A stretch of 64,000 bases of DNA from NCBI GenBank assembly GCA_031292755.1, contig JARLGM010000002.1, positions 1-64,000 of the forward strand. Direction: 5' to 3'. Position 1 is the first letter of the stretch. Each line of letters opens with the position of its first letter. This document shows positions 44,259 through 52,785 of this stretch, in pieces. The stretch is from Candidatus Sulfopaludibacter sp. (GTDB lineage: Bacteria > Acidobacteriota > Terriglobia > Bryobacterales > Bryobacteraceae). The notes below the pieces were generated by a model. It was not told where the DNA came from. It searched no databases and worked only from the letters and a program-made list of their open reading frames with translations. Made by a program: the position numbers and the translations under genes.

Positions 44259-45989
44259 ATGACCCGCCGGCAAGCTCTGTCGCTTCCTCTGGCCGCCTTT
44301 GCTGCCCGCGCCCAGAGTCTCAATCGCGGCATGGGCTCGCGCAACGTTCAGGCCCTTCCTCGCGGGAAGCCCTCCGGCCTGCCGTTTCACGCCCACTTCA
44401 CCAACGTCGCCCACTCGGCCGGCCTGCGGTCCCCCATCATCTATGGCGATGTCGCGACCAACGACTACATCCTCGACTCCATGGGTTGCGGCGTCGCCTT
44501 CGTCGATTACGACAACGACGGCTGGCAGGATATCCTTCTCCTCACCGGCCGCCGCTGGAACGCGACCCCCGCCGGCGCCATCATCCGCCTCTACCACAAC
44601 AACCGGGACGGCACCTTCACCGACATCAGCGAAAAATCCGGCCTCGCCCGCAGCGTCTGGGCCAGCGGAGTCACTATTGCCGATTACGATAACGACGGCT
44701 ACGACGACATCTTTATCACCTGCTGGGGCCAGAACATGCTGTTCCACAATAACGGCAACGGCACTTTCACCGACGTCACCGAAAAGGCCGGCCTGACGCA
44801 TCCCGGCGTGCGCTTCGGGTCCGGCTGCACCTGGATCGACTATGACCGCGACGGCCGCCTCGACCTTTTCGTGGCCCACTACATGGTGTTCAGCCGCGAA
44901 GCGCTGCCCATTCGCGGCAAAGACCCCACCTGCGTCTATCGCGGCGTGCCCGTCTACTGCCGCCCCGACGGGTTGCCTCAGGAGCGCTGCCGCCTGTACC
45001 ACAATAACGGCGACGGCACCTTCACCGATGTCAGCGAAAAATCCGGCATCCTCTCCCTTGCGCCCGGCTATCCGCTCACTGCCGTGGCGGCCGATTTCGA
45101 CGGTGACGGCTGGCCCGACCTCTACGTTGCCTGCGATACCTCGCCCAGCCTGCTCCTCCGCAACAATCGCGATGGCACGTTCACCGAACAGGGCCTGGAA
45201 TCCGGCGTCTCTCTCAGCGAAGATGGCCAGGCGCAGGCCGGCATGGGACTCGGCATCGGCGATTTCGATACCAGCGGCAGCCTGAGCATCCTCAAGACCC
45301 ACTTTCGCGACGATACGCCGGCGCTCTACCGCAACAACGGCAAGGGCAGCTTTCGCGACGTCACCTACCGCGCGGGACTCGGCGTCGAAACCCGCTACGT
45401 GGGATGGGGCGCCGGCATTGTCGATCTGGATAACGACGGCCTGCCCGACCTGTTCTTCACCACCGGCATGGTCTACCCCGAAGTCGAGCGCAAGCTCTCC
45501 GAGATTCCCTACAAGACGCCTGACGTGATCTATCGCAACCTGGGCGGCGGCCAGTTCGAGGAGCTGACTACCGAAGCCGGCCCCGGCGTCCTCGAACCAC
45601 ACTCCAGCCGCGGCGTGGCGTTCAGCGATTTCGATAACGATGGCGACATCGACATTCTCATCATGAACATGAACGAGCCGCCCTCGCTCCTGCGCAACGA
45701 TATCGCCGGATCCAACCATTGGCTCAAGGTGAGGTTGGTCGGGGTGGAATCCAACCGTTCGGCAATCGGCGCGACGGTCATCGCCACCTATGGTGACCGG
45801 AGGCAGGCGCAGGCCGTGCTGGCGCAATCGTCCTATCTCTCCGTGAACGACCGCCGCCTGCACTTCGGCCTCGGCCGGGAGACCGGGGCGTCGCTCGAAA
45901 TCCGCTGGCCCAACGGCAGGCGCGAGACCATCGCCAGCGTGCCGGCCGATCGCCTGGTCACCATCAAAGAGGGCTCAGGGATTCAGTAG
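44259..45989 (+). CDS. CRTAC1 family protein (VCBS propeller plus ASPIC/UnbV)
   Basis: A 576-residue exported protein with a twin-arginine-like start (TRRQALSLPLAAFAA). VCBS/FG-GAP repeats with Ca-binding loops recur: DYDNDGWQDILLLTG, DYDNDGYDDIFITC, DYDRDGRLDLFVAH, DFDGDGWPDLYVAC, DLDNDGLPDLFFTT, DFDNDGDIDILIMN, consistent with a seven-bladed propeller; the C terminus is an ASPIC/UnbV domain (KVRLVGVESNRSAIGATV, RWPNGRRETI). It lacks the parvulin and TPR parts of its neighbour, from which it is divergent across 135 bases, so the pair probably arose by duplication. Relatives are extracellular and of unknown function. Confidence 0.9.
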   Translation: MTRRQALSLPLAAFAARAQSLNRGMGSRNVQALPRGKPSGLPFHAHFTNVAHSAGLRSPIIYGDVATNDYILDSMGCGVAFVDYDNDGWQDILLLTGRRWNATPAGAIIRLYHNNRDGTFTDISEKSGLARSVWASGVTIADYDNDGYDDIFITCWGQNMLFHNNGNGTFTDVTEKAGLTHPGVRFGSGCTWIDYDRDGRLDLFVAHYMVFSREALPIRGKDPTCVYRGVPVYCRPDGLPQERCRLYHNNGDGTFTDVSEKSGILSLAPGYPLTAVAADFDGDGWPDLYVACDTSPSLLLRNNRDGTFTEQGLESGVSLSEDGQAQAGMGLGIGDFDTSGSLSILKTHFRDDTPALYRNNGKGSFRDVTYRAGLGVETRYVGWGAGIVDLDNDGLPDLFFTTGMVYPEVERKLSEIPYKTPDVIYRNLGGGQFEELTTEAGPGVLEPHSSRGVAFSDFDNDGDIDILIMNMNEPPSLLRNDIAGSNHWLKVRLVGVESNRSAIGATVIATYGDRRQAQAVLAQSSYLSVNDRRLHFGLGRETGASLEIRWPNGRRETIASVPADRLVTIKEGSGIQ

Positions 45990-46834
45990 CGAACCGTCCG
46001 CGCCGCGCGATCGCGAACCGCCTCCAACAGGCCGCGCCGGATCAATCCGCTTCCGGGATAAATGAGCGCCCAGTACTTCGTCATCTTGCCCCGCGCGGAG
46101 GCGTCACTGGCGAGGATGCGCGTTTCGGTGATCACCCGGGAGCGGCCGCTGCCCGCGTCTTGGATCAGAAAATTGGCGGCGATCTTCACCGTTTCCGGTG
46201 GTGCCCAGAGGAGAAACTCCGCCGGCGTCAGACGCACGCCCGCATTGTTCCAGGGCTGCCCGGCCAGGCCGAAAACAAATTCCCGCGGCGTGTCGTCGAG
46301 CGGAAAGAAGCCGGATCGCGGATCCTGGATCATTGCCACGATCGGAATGGCGGGGGACGCCCCCTTCGCCTCGGATAGCACCCGGACGTGGCCCATGGCA
46401 AGGGCGCGAATCCGTCCGAGCGTCTGCATCAAAGGGATGTCCGCGAACGATACCTGATTGAGCGCCTCGCGCACCCGTTCGGCCGGAGCGTCAATGGTGA
46501 GTTCATGCCGTTCCTGGAAGTCGTAGGTGGGCAGGAACACATCCAGTCGGCTGGCGGGCGAAGCGATGGTCCGCGGATGCACCGGCCAGAACCAAGGGGC
46601 CCCGAACAGTGCAGCCCCTAACACAACTCCCGCCAGCAAACCATGAATGCGACGGGAAAATCCCGACCACGCCGGCGGCGCCAAAACCGAAAGTGCGCCG
46701 AGCAAAAAAACGACGATCCCCGAATACGCCAGCACGCTGGGCCACTGAATCGGCGCAACGGAGTTCATCCACGTCAGCCCGCCCACGGCAAGGGTGGCAA
46801 CCGCGGCAGCGCGCAGGAACAGGGGACGAGTCAT
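45983..46834 (-). CDS. Membrane-anchored SRPBCC-like protein
   Basis: A 283-residue protein with three N-terminal membrane helices (PLFLRAAAVATLAVGGLTW, VLAYSGIVVFLLGALSVL, IHGLLAGVVLGAALFGAPW) and a soluble C-terminal domain beginning at HELTIDAPAERVREALNQV, which is the first strand-helix of SRPBCC/START-like folds; NFLIQDAGSGRSRVITETRI is the late strand pair. A ligand pocket for lipids or aromatics is inferred. It ends over the convergent CRTAC1 gene by seven bases. I do not recognise a named family. Confidence 0.72.
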   Translation of the reverse strand: MTRPLFLRAAAVATLAVGGLTWMNSVAPIQWPSVLAYSGIVVFLLGALSVLAPPAWSGFSRRIHGLLAGVVLGAALFGAPWFWPVHPRTIASPASRLDVFLPTYDFQERHELTIDAPAERVREALNQVSFADIPLMQTLGRIRALAMGHVRVLSEAKGASPAIPIVAMIQDPRSGFFPLDDTPREFVFGLAGQPWNNAGVRLTPAEFLLWAPPETVKIAANFLIQDAGSGRSRVITETRILASDASARGKMTKYWALIYPGSGLIRRGLLEAVRDRAARTVRY

Positions 46835-46890
46835 AGGGCCTTCCGGACCGTTCCCAATTATAGCGAAAAAGGATTTGCGTGTCCGGTTTC

Positions 46891-46925
46891 AAACCGGCGG
46901 CGCCCCTCGCTATCGCCGCCGGTTT
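46891..46925 (-). terminator. Stem-loop downstream of the multiheme cytochrome gene
   Basis: A perfect 12-base-pair stem (AAACCGGCGGCG at 46891-46902, CGCCGCCGGTTT at 46914-46925) with an 11-base loop stands 20 bases after the stop codon of the cytochrome gene. It lacks a long T run, so it might terminate weakly or stabilise the mRNA end. Confidence 0.6.
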
Positions 46926-46944
46926 GCCCCTGACGCGATCCGCC

Positions 46945-49257
46945 CTAACCGCCGTTCGGCCCGTTGTGGCAGCTATAGCACCCGATCACCGTACCCGCCG
47001 GGAAGGATTTCCCCGCCATGCTGCGGGCGGCTTTCGTCTTGGACAGAATGGTGCCGCGATAATCCGTGCCATGACAGGTCTGGCATTGCGTCGCGCCGCC
47101 CGAGTCGGCCACATCCTGATGCTGGTTCACCCATGACGAGCCGATGGGATGCAGCCCGTGCGGACCTCCGGTTACCGTGCTGGGTACCGAAGCATGACAG
47201 GCGGTGCACTCCGCCATCATTCCCGTGTGCCCTTGCAGGTTGGTGCTCTGGACGTTGTCGTTGACAATCGCGCTGGTGTACTCCGCATGCGTGGAGTTAT
47301 GGCAGGCCTCGCATTGCAGTCCGCCGTGCCCGGCGGAATAGCGATACAGAGAAAGTCCCGAGGAAGGCACGTTCGCATTGGTCGCGAAGGTCTGGTCCAC
47401 CGCCACCCGCTGCGTCGTACCGGTGCTGAAGACGGAGGTATAGACAATCTGGCCGTTGTTGTTTACCGCCGTGCCTGTGTGACACATCTGGCACGAAGGC
47501 TCTTGCAGCCAGCCCTGCCGGCCGGCGGCGCCCACCGTGCTGGTGTTGCCGTGACAGCTTTGGCATTCGATCTCGTTCGCGCCAGTGGCGTCTGTCAGCG
47601 TGCCCATGGCTCCCCGCAGACACTGCGTTTTCGGTCCCGGATGACAGTTATAACAGCCAGCGCGCGTGGTGGCCGCATCCAGCGTGGCGCCCGTCGCCGG
47701 ATCGGTCAGCGGACCGTGGAGTGTGTGCATCGAAGCGGTCAGCGGCGGAATTCCGGTATACCCGGCAATGCCCAGCGCGTTGGTTCCGTGGCAGGTGGCG
47801 CAGAGGATGGGCTTGGATGCCACGGTTGCCTCCAGACCTGTAGAGCTGTACCGAAACGATGCCGCCGCGCTCTTAAACAAGGTGGCCGACGCGAAACGAT
47901 CGTCGTGTTTGCGCAGAATATTGAGCTTCACGTCCTTCGCCGGGTCGGTGTTGTTGACCCAGCCCGCCGCCGGCCGCGCCGCCGCGGATGTCGACGTCGA
48001 GGCGTGACACGTCGAGCACGTCATCTCGTCGGAGGTGGGCAGCACGATGTCCGTGGTGGCCAGCGCCGTTCCCGAGGAGTTCTTCGCGGTCAGCCGCATC
48101 ATCGGAAAGTAATTCACGGGATAGGACGACGTTGGCGAATCGGCGTAGGGCGTAAGCGGAATACCTACCGCCTGCCACGTCTGGTCGGTAGTGCTGAACG
48201 TCATGGCTTGCGGCGTATTCCCGCTGCCCGGCATGGCGAAGCCCTTCAAGCCCACGTCTGGCGCAAGCACTCCGAAACCGAGGGCGGTAGCATATTGCCA
48301 GAAATTGGTCTTCAGCGCCGAACTCGTGTTGAGCGTGTTCGTCAGGGGATCGTTGATCGCCTGGTAAGTAATGGTGTAACCGGTGGGCGAAGTAACCAGA
48401 TTACCGGATGAATCCATCAAGTGCACATGAATCGTGTTATACGGCGGCAGCACCGCGAAAATGCTGTAGTCCCTGCCGTCGAAGCAGTGCATGCCCAGGT
48501 CGTTCCAGCCGATCAGCTTATATCCCGTCGTTGCCGGCGGCGGCGTGATGGAACCGGAAACAACCAGCGACACAGGCACCGTAGTCGTCGCCCGGTTCAC
48601 CGCCAGGGAGATGGATCCGGCATAAGTTCCCGCGGCCAGGCTGCCCGGATTCACCTGAACCGTCAGAGTAGTATTCGTGACCAGGCTGCCCGAAGGCGAG
48701 ATGGTCAGCCATGTTGTGTTCCCGCTGACTCCATTCGCCGTAGCGGTGAATGAGGTGCGGCTGGTGGCGCTCACAGACACCGATTGCGTGGCCGGCGCCG
48801 CGCCTCCGGCCGTCGCGTTGAAGACCAGCGACGCTGGTTTGGCCGTGACCGCCGCGGTCGTCGTGGAACCGTTCATCGTTAACGACACAGGAACTGTCGT
48901 CGTCGCGCCATTCGAACTGACCAGAATCGATCCGCTATAAGTGCCCGCGGTCAGCGAACCGGGAGTCACTGAAACAGTGATCTTTTTCGTCGTGGTGAGA
49001 TTTCCCACTGGACTCACGTTGAGCCAGTTGGACCGCCCCGTCTGCACCGAGGCACTGATCGAGAATTTCGTCGCCGAGTTCGCCGAAACGGTAAAACTCT
49101 GTGCTGCCGGCGCGGACCCGCCAACCGCCGCCGTAAATGATAGCGACCTGACGCTGATGGATACCCTCGATCCGGAACCGTCATCAGCGAAGGCCATCGT
49201 CGTCCACATCATAATGGCCGCGAGAAGCGGTGCTGCCATGTGCCGATGCGTAAGCAT
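46945..49257 (-). CDS. Nine-heme cytochrome c with two BACON domains
   Basis: A 770-residue secreted multiheme cytochrome. Signal peptide: HMAAPLLAAIMMWTTMAFA. Residues ~30-125 and ~135-220 are two BACON-type Ig-like domains (LSFTAAVGGSAPAAQSFTVSA and LVFNATAGGAAPATQSVSVSA, with SNWLNVSP and TTWLTISP). The C-terminal half holds nine CxxCH heme motifs: CSTCH, CATCH, CYNCH, CQSCH, CQMCH, CEACH, CTACH, CQTCH, CYSCH. Extracellular electron transfer or a redox enzyme role is plausible; BACON domains usually bind mucin or carbohydrate. The ATG has AGGAGGT five bases upstream and a 446-base structured leader. The gene is alone between a terminator and that leader. Confidence 0.9.
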   Translation of the reverse strand: MLTHRHMAAPLLAAIMMWTTMAFADDGSGSRVSISVRSLSFTAAVGGSAPAAQSFTVSANSATKFSISASVQTGRSNWLNVSPVGNLTTTKKITVSVTPGSLTAGTYSGSILVSSNGATTTVPVSLTMNGSTTTAAVTAKPASLVFNATAGGAAPATQSVSVSATSRTSFTATANGVSGNTTWLTISPSGSLVTNTTLTVQVNPGSLAAGTYAGSISLAVNRATTTVPVSLVVSGSITPPPATTGYKLIGWNDLGMHCFDGRDYSIFAVLPPYNTIHVHLMDSSGNLVTSPTGYTITYQAINDPLTNTLNTSSALKTNFWQYATALGFGVLAPDVGLKGFAMPGSGNTPQAMTFSTTDQTWQAVGIPLTPYADSPTSSYPVNYFPMMRLTAKNSSGTALATTDIVLPTSDEMTCSTCHASTSTSAAARPAAGWVNNTDPAKDVKLNILRKHDDRFASATLFKSAAASFRYSSTGLEATVASKPILCATCHGTNALGIAGYTGIPPLTASMHTLHGPLTDPATGATLDAATTRAGCYNCHPGPKTQCLRGAMGTLTDATGANEIECQSCHGNTSTVGAAGRQGWLQEPSCQMCHTGTAVNNNGQIVYTSVFSTGTTQRVAVDQTFATNANVPSSGLSLYRYSAGHGGLQCEACHNSTHAEYTSAIVNDNVQSTNLQGHTGMMAECTACHASVPSTVTGGPHGLHPIGSSWVNQHQDVADSGGATQCQTCHGTDYRGTILSKTKAARSMAGKSFPAGTVIGCYSCHNGPNGG

Positions 49258-49261
49258 TCAT

Positions 49262-49703
49262 ACCTCCTGATACGCTGGCGCCGCATCGGTGAATCACCCC
49301 GCGATGCGGCGCGGATGGGGGCTGGTTTTTTGTCTTTCGCTCGATGTGCGGACACACTTCGAGCGGGAAGACCGTGGCGGCTTGTTTCCCCGTCAACCCG
49401 ACTGCGTAAATCCTACGTGCGCGGTCGCCCCAGACTGTAATTTCGTCTTGCCCCGGCACAGCGACGGTGCCCGGAGGAGCCGTGAGTGGAAACCAACGGC
49501 AGCCTGGACGTGATCTGCCGGTGCAATCGCAACCTGACGCACCGGCTTTTACCTACTGGATGCAGACGAATTGGGCTCGTGACACCAACCTGTAGAAAAA
49601 ATGTATACCCAAACCGTTTCTGCTGTGGCGGTTTTAAGCAATCACGGGTCCAAATACCTGAATATGGACTGTGGAAGTTTTCGACAACCTTGAGCGGTGT
49701 AGC
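49262..49703 (-). promoter_or_regulatory. Structured non-coding leader of the multiheme cytochrome gene
   Basis: No gene is visible in this 442-base gap; it lies between the stop of a minus-strand gene and the start of the cytochrome gene on the same strand. It contains at least four stem-loops: 49278-49288 with 49302-49312 (11 pairs, GCGCCGCATCG), just upstream of the ribosome site; 49338-49344 with 49359-49365 (CGCTCGA/TCGAGCG, extended by TGTG/CACA); 49455-49471 (GGCAC/GTGCC); and 49517-49524 with 49539-49546 (GCCGGTGC/GCACCGGC), followed by TTTT on the plus strand. Riboswitch or RNA-based control is inferred; no known class was matched. Confidence 0.5.
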
Positions 49704-51278
49704 TTATTGCTGCACTAGCGCCAAGCGAGTGGTGAGATCTGCTACAAATCCGCGGATCTCCTTGGCCGAAGCCGGAGGGTTGTTTCCGATTCGCGGGTCC
49801 AACTCGCTGACGTCCGCCTGTTGGGCCAAGGCTCTCAGTGCCCGTTCCACTCTCTCCCGAAGCCCAGCCACGGAGTGTCCGGACGCCAGCACCTTGTAGC
49901 CGAACAGCGCCTCGGCATGAAGCTTCCATACCGTGGCCACCCGCTCGGCCAGACTGAGCCGCCAGTTGAGATCGTCGAACTGCTCAACAGTGAGGTGTGG
50001 CTTGGCGTTTCGCAAGTGTTGAAGTGAGGCTTGAGCCAGTGCCATCGCCGCGTCCTTCTCCGCCAGGATTCGCTCCAGCAGTTCCGGGCCGGGCCGCGCC
50101 AGCCCGTCCTCCAGTTCCCGATACTTCGGCTCGCCGGGATACCACTTGGCTATCGTGCGCGAATGAAGGTGTTCATCCGCGTACGAATAGGACGGGAGCG
50201 CCGAGTGGTTCGTGATCCAGAACTGTAGTGCAAAGAACGACAGGTTCACGATATCGAAAGTGGGCCGCAACGCCTTCTCGATTTCCGGCGCGGCCGCGGG
50301 TCCGTATCGCTTCGCCGTCCACTCCTTCCAGATATCCTCGCCGGTAATCCGCGGATCCTGCGTGAATCGCCACATGGCATAGATGTTGATCTCGTTGGGC
50401 GCGTGGAGCGCGTCGAACCCTCCATGGTCCACCCGGAGGTTATAGCCCATCACTCCCGGTTTGGTCAGGTCGTACCGCCAGCGGCGCTCGAAGTATTCCG
50501 GTTGGGTATACGGAATCCGGTTCTTGCCGGTGTACTCCGAAGAACCGTCGAATTCGATGATCTGTTTGCGGCTCGGAAAAGCGCCGATCAGTGCATCGTT
50601 GGGGTAGAACGGGTCCCAATCGTGCGGCTCGCACTTGGTTTGCACCATCACGTGGGGATTCGTGCGGGAGTATCCTTCTTTAAACCACTCCATCTGTTCC
50701 GGCTCATAAAGGAACGACCGCACCACGAAATCCTTCCTGAACCGCCGGCACACCGTGTCGATGGTATCGATCAACCGCGCGAACCGCTCCGGGATCGGCA
50801 ATGAGGAAGCCACCTTCTTCGTATCGAAGATAGGGAACGGCGATTCCTCAAAGGTGAGCATCAGGCCGTCGAAGTTCGGGTAGGCGGTGAAAAGATCGTC
50901 GTACCGTGCCGCCACCCATTCCCAGAATCCCGGCCGGTCCATTTGCACCAGGCCTCCGCTCATGAATTGCGGCGGAACGCTTTCGAACTCCCGCACCCAA
51001 ATCCACGCCTTCAGCTTTTCGGCGTGGGCGGCGGCTGTCAGTTGGTTGAGCTGCCGGCCGCGCTCGGTTCCCTGGAACAGTTCGGAAGCATAGCCGATCA
51101 GTTCGTGGGAGAAGACCACTGTGTTCACGTCGTAGCCCGGCGCCAGCTTCAATCCAGCCAGCACGTACGGCATATTCAACGTGTGAAACTGCCATGCGCG
51201 CACCGGCACCAGCGGGCCGGCCGTCAGCGAAACGGCGGTGAAGAAAAGGGCGAGTGCGGCGCGGTGCCAGGCTCTCAT
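49704..51278 (-). CDS. Secreted TIM-barrel-like hypothetical protein, glycosidase-related
   Basis: A 524-residue exported protein. Signal peptide: ALALFFTAVSLTAGPL. The core reads as a (beta/alpha)8 barrel: KLKAWIWVREFE, NFDGLMLTFEESPFP, KDFVVRSFLYEPEQMEWF, HVMVQTKCEPHDWDPF, GVMGYNLRVDHGGFDAL and NEINIYAMWRFTQDP; the acidic residues in TFEESPFP and after RVDHG could be catalytic. The pattern resembles GH67/GH115-type glucuronidases without matching exactly. A C-terminal helical region (LRERVERALRALAQQ) follows. The ATG has GGAGGATC just upstream, and its promoter region holds the 36-base element shared with the TonB receptor. Confidence 0.72.
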   Translation of the reverse strand: MRAWHRAALALFFTAVSLTAGPLVPVRAWQFHTLNMPYVLAGLKLAPGYDVNTVVFSHELIGYASELFQGTERGRQLNQLTAAAHAEKLKAWIWVREFESVPPQFMSGGLVQMDRPGFWEWVAARYDDLFTAYPNFDGLMLTFEESPFPIFDTKKVASSLPIPERFARLIDTIDTVCRRFRKDFVVRSFLYEPEQMEWFKEGYSRTNPHVMVQTKCEPHDWDPFYPNDALIGAFPSRKQIIEFDGSSEYTGKNRIPYTQPEYFERRWRYDLTKPGVMGYNLRVDHGGFDALHAPNEINIYAMWRFTQDPRITGEDIWKEWTAKRYGPAAAPEIEKALRPTFDIVNLSFFALQFWITNHSALPSYSYADEHLHSRTIAKWYPGEPKYRELEDGLARPGPELLERILAEKDAAMALAQASLQHLRNAKPHLTVEQFDDLNWRLSLAERVATVWKLHAEALFGYKVLASGHSVAGLRERVERALRALAQQADVSELDPRIGNNPPASAKEIRGFVADLTTRLALVQQ

Positions 51279-51310
51279 GATCCTCCATGGTTGCCCCCAC
51301 CCTTGGCATG

Positions 51311-51346
51311 GTCAAGTTGAAGCTTGCGTGTGAAACCGTTTTTAAC
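51311..51346 (-). promoter_or_regulatory. 36-base regulatory element, copy A (upstream of the TIM-barrel gene)
   Basis: Read on the minus strand it begins GTTAAAAACGGTTT, passes AAGCTTCAACTTGAC and ends 33 bases before the ATG. It matches copy B at 52673-52708 at 30 of 36 positions, in the same orientation relative to the downstream gene. AAAACGGTTT is a short palindrome, and TTGAC can serve as a -35 box. It lies 48 bases before the regulator gene on the other side. Confidence 0.75.
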
Positions 51347-51393
51347 GTACCATGAGCCTGTATTTGAGCCCGTTTCTTCAGGTATAACGCTAA

Positions 51394-52638
51394 ATGCCTA
51401 GCCACGTCGTCCAGAACGGTGCCATACCGGCGAGTGTTGTTCGCCAGCAGGTTGACAGGATCCTACAGAGTGGGGAGTTCAGCGGTTCGGAGGTGCTGCG
51501 AAACCTCCTCTCGTTCCTGACTACCCATTCCATCGAAAAGCCGGGCGAAGTGATCAAGGAATACGACCTGGCAGTGGGCGCGCTGGGAAAACCCGAAGGC
51601 TTCGATCCGCGCATGGATTCCGCCGTCCGCGTCCACACTACGCGGCTCCGCGCCAAACTGGCGGAATATTATATGTCGGACGGGCTTGGCGACGAGATCC
51701 TCATTGAGGTGCCCAAAGGCTCCTATCAGATTTCGTGGCACCAGCGTTCGGTGGAGTCGATTCCCCAGGTGCGGCCGGACTTGGCTCCAATCCTTCACCC
51801 TGTGCCGGCCGGTTTCTCGCGAAAGTGGTTTGCCATCGGCGCAGTGGCAGCGGCGGTCCTGATCGGTACCGTCGCGGGCATTTGGATGCTGGCCCGGGCT
51901 CCCAAAATTCCGCCCGCGGTAGAGCTGTTCTGGCATCCATTCCTGCAATCTCCCCAGCCGCCGGTGGTGGTTTTCTCGAACCATCGCTTTGTGGGCACCT
52001 CTGCTACCGGCTTGCGAATATTTCGCGATGGCCTGGATTCTCCAACCGACCGTAACGATACCTACTCCGGAACGGGAACTGTAATGGCCGTAGCCGAGTT
52101 GAGCGAACTGTTCGCTCTTGCGGGCCGCCAGCCGCGTCTGAAACGGGCGGAGCTTCTCACCTGGGATGAGGCGCAGGATGCCAACGTGGTGTTCGTCGGC
52201 GCTCCGGATGCCAATTCCCGCCTGCGTGAACTGGCGCCGCTGGAACACTTCCGCTTCAAATCGGGATACGAGGAGCCGCGGTTCGGTCTCGGCGGGATTG
52301 TGAATGTTCATCCCGTCACTGGCGAAGAACCGATTTATTTCGGGTCCGGCCGGCCATACACCTACGATTACGCCGTGGTCGCCCTTCTGCCCAATCTGCA
52401 TCAGGGGCGTAAGGTGGTGATCATCGCCGGCACCAACACCTATGGCTGCCAGGGAGCCATGGACTTCATCACCCGTGCGGACTTGTTACCGGAATTGTAC
52501 AGCAGGCTGGGCGCATCCAAGGGCGGCAAGCTGCCGGATTTCGAAGCCCTCCTCAAGGTGGAAATCAGCGGCGGAGTGCCCATCCAACCTCACCTCGTCG
52601 CCGTTCGCACGCATCTGTCCACTTCTGCCCCACGATAG
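51394..52638 (+). CDS. Membrane-anchored one-component transcriptional regulator (CadC-like layout)
   Basis: A 414-residue protein. Residues ~10-105 form a winged-helix-type DNA-binding region with a repeating acidobacterial pattern (SEVLRNLLSFLTTHSIEKPG, VIKEYDLAVGALGKPEGFDPR, VRVHTTRLRAKLAEYYMSDG, ILIEVPKGSYQISW); one membrane helix lies near residues 146-168 (WFAIGAVAAAVLIGTVAGIWML); the periplasmic C terminus (~175-414) contains VVVFSNHRFVG, HVNVHPVTGEEPIYFGSGRPYTYDY-like beta strands and VVIIAGTNTYGCQGAMDF. The layout recalls CadC/ToxR one-component regulators. It sits between two copies of a 36-base element that flank the genes it may control. Ligand is unknown. Confidence 0.8.
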   Translation: MPSHVVQNGAIPASVVRQQVDRILQSGEFSGSEVLRNLLSFLTTHSIEKPGEVIKEYDLAVGALGKPEGFDPRMDSAVRVHTTRLRAKLAEYYMSDGLGDEILIEVPKGSYQISWHQRSVESIPQVRPDLAPILHPVPAGFSRKWFAIGAVAAAVLIGTVAGIWMLARAPKIPPAVELFWHPFLQSPQPPVVVFSNHRFVGTSATGLRIFRDGLDSPTDRNDTYSGTGTVMAVAELSELFALAGRQPRLKRAELLTWDEAQDANVVFVGAPDANSRLRELAPLEHFRFKSGYEEPRFGLGGIVNVHPVTGEEPIYFGSGRPYTYDYAVVALLPNLHQGRKVVIIAGTNTYGCQGAMDFITRADLLPELYSRLGASKGGKLPDFEALLKVEISGGVPIQPHLVAVRTHLSTSAPR

Positions 52639-52672
52639 AGGTTTCCCTCATGGTTTGTGGGATATAGCCCTC

Positions 52673-52708
52673 GTTAAAAACAGTTTTCTACCTAAGCTTC
52701 AACTTGAC
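52673..52708 (+). promoter_or_regulatory. 36-base regulatory element, copy B (upstream of the Oar-like receptor)
   Basis: GTTAAAAACAGTTTTC at the left end and AAGCTTCAACTTGAC at the right end match copy A at 51311-51346. AAAACAGTTTT is an imperfect palindrome. TTGACT at 52704-52709 followed 17 bases later by AATCAT (52727-52732) forms a plausible -35/-10 pair, so the element covers the promoter of the receptor gene at 52786. Confidence 0.75.
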
Positions 52709-52785
52709 TTCCTTTTTCTTTGAGCCAATCATCGCACAGGATTGGCGGGTTCACTGAAAAGTAATTCTGGCTTAAGGGGAACGAA

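Noticed and set aside
44250-45863. 537-codon open frame opposite the CRTAC1 gene
   Set aside because: Antisense of DxDxDG repeats; no independent signal.
49380-49450. GEMM (cyclic dinucleotide) riboswitch in the cytochrome leader
   Set aside because: Only a GTCGGGTTGAC stem resembles it; the conserved ACGCAAAGCC core and the GNRA receptor arrangement are missing.
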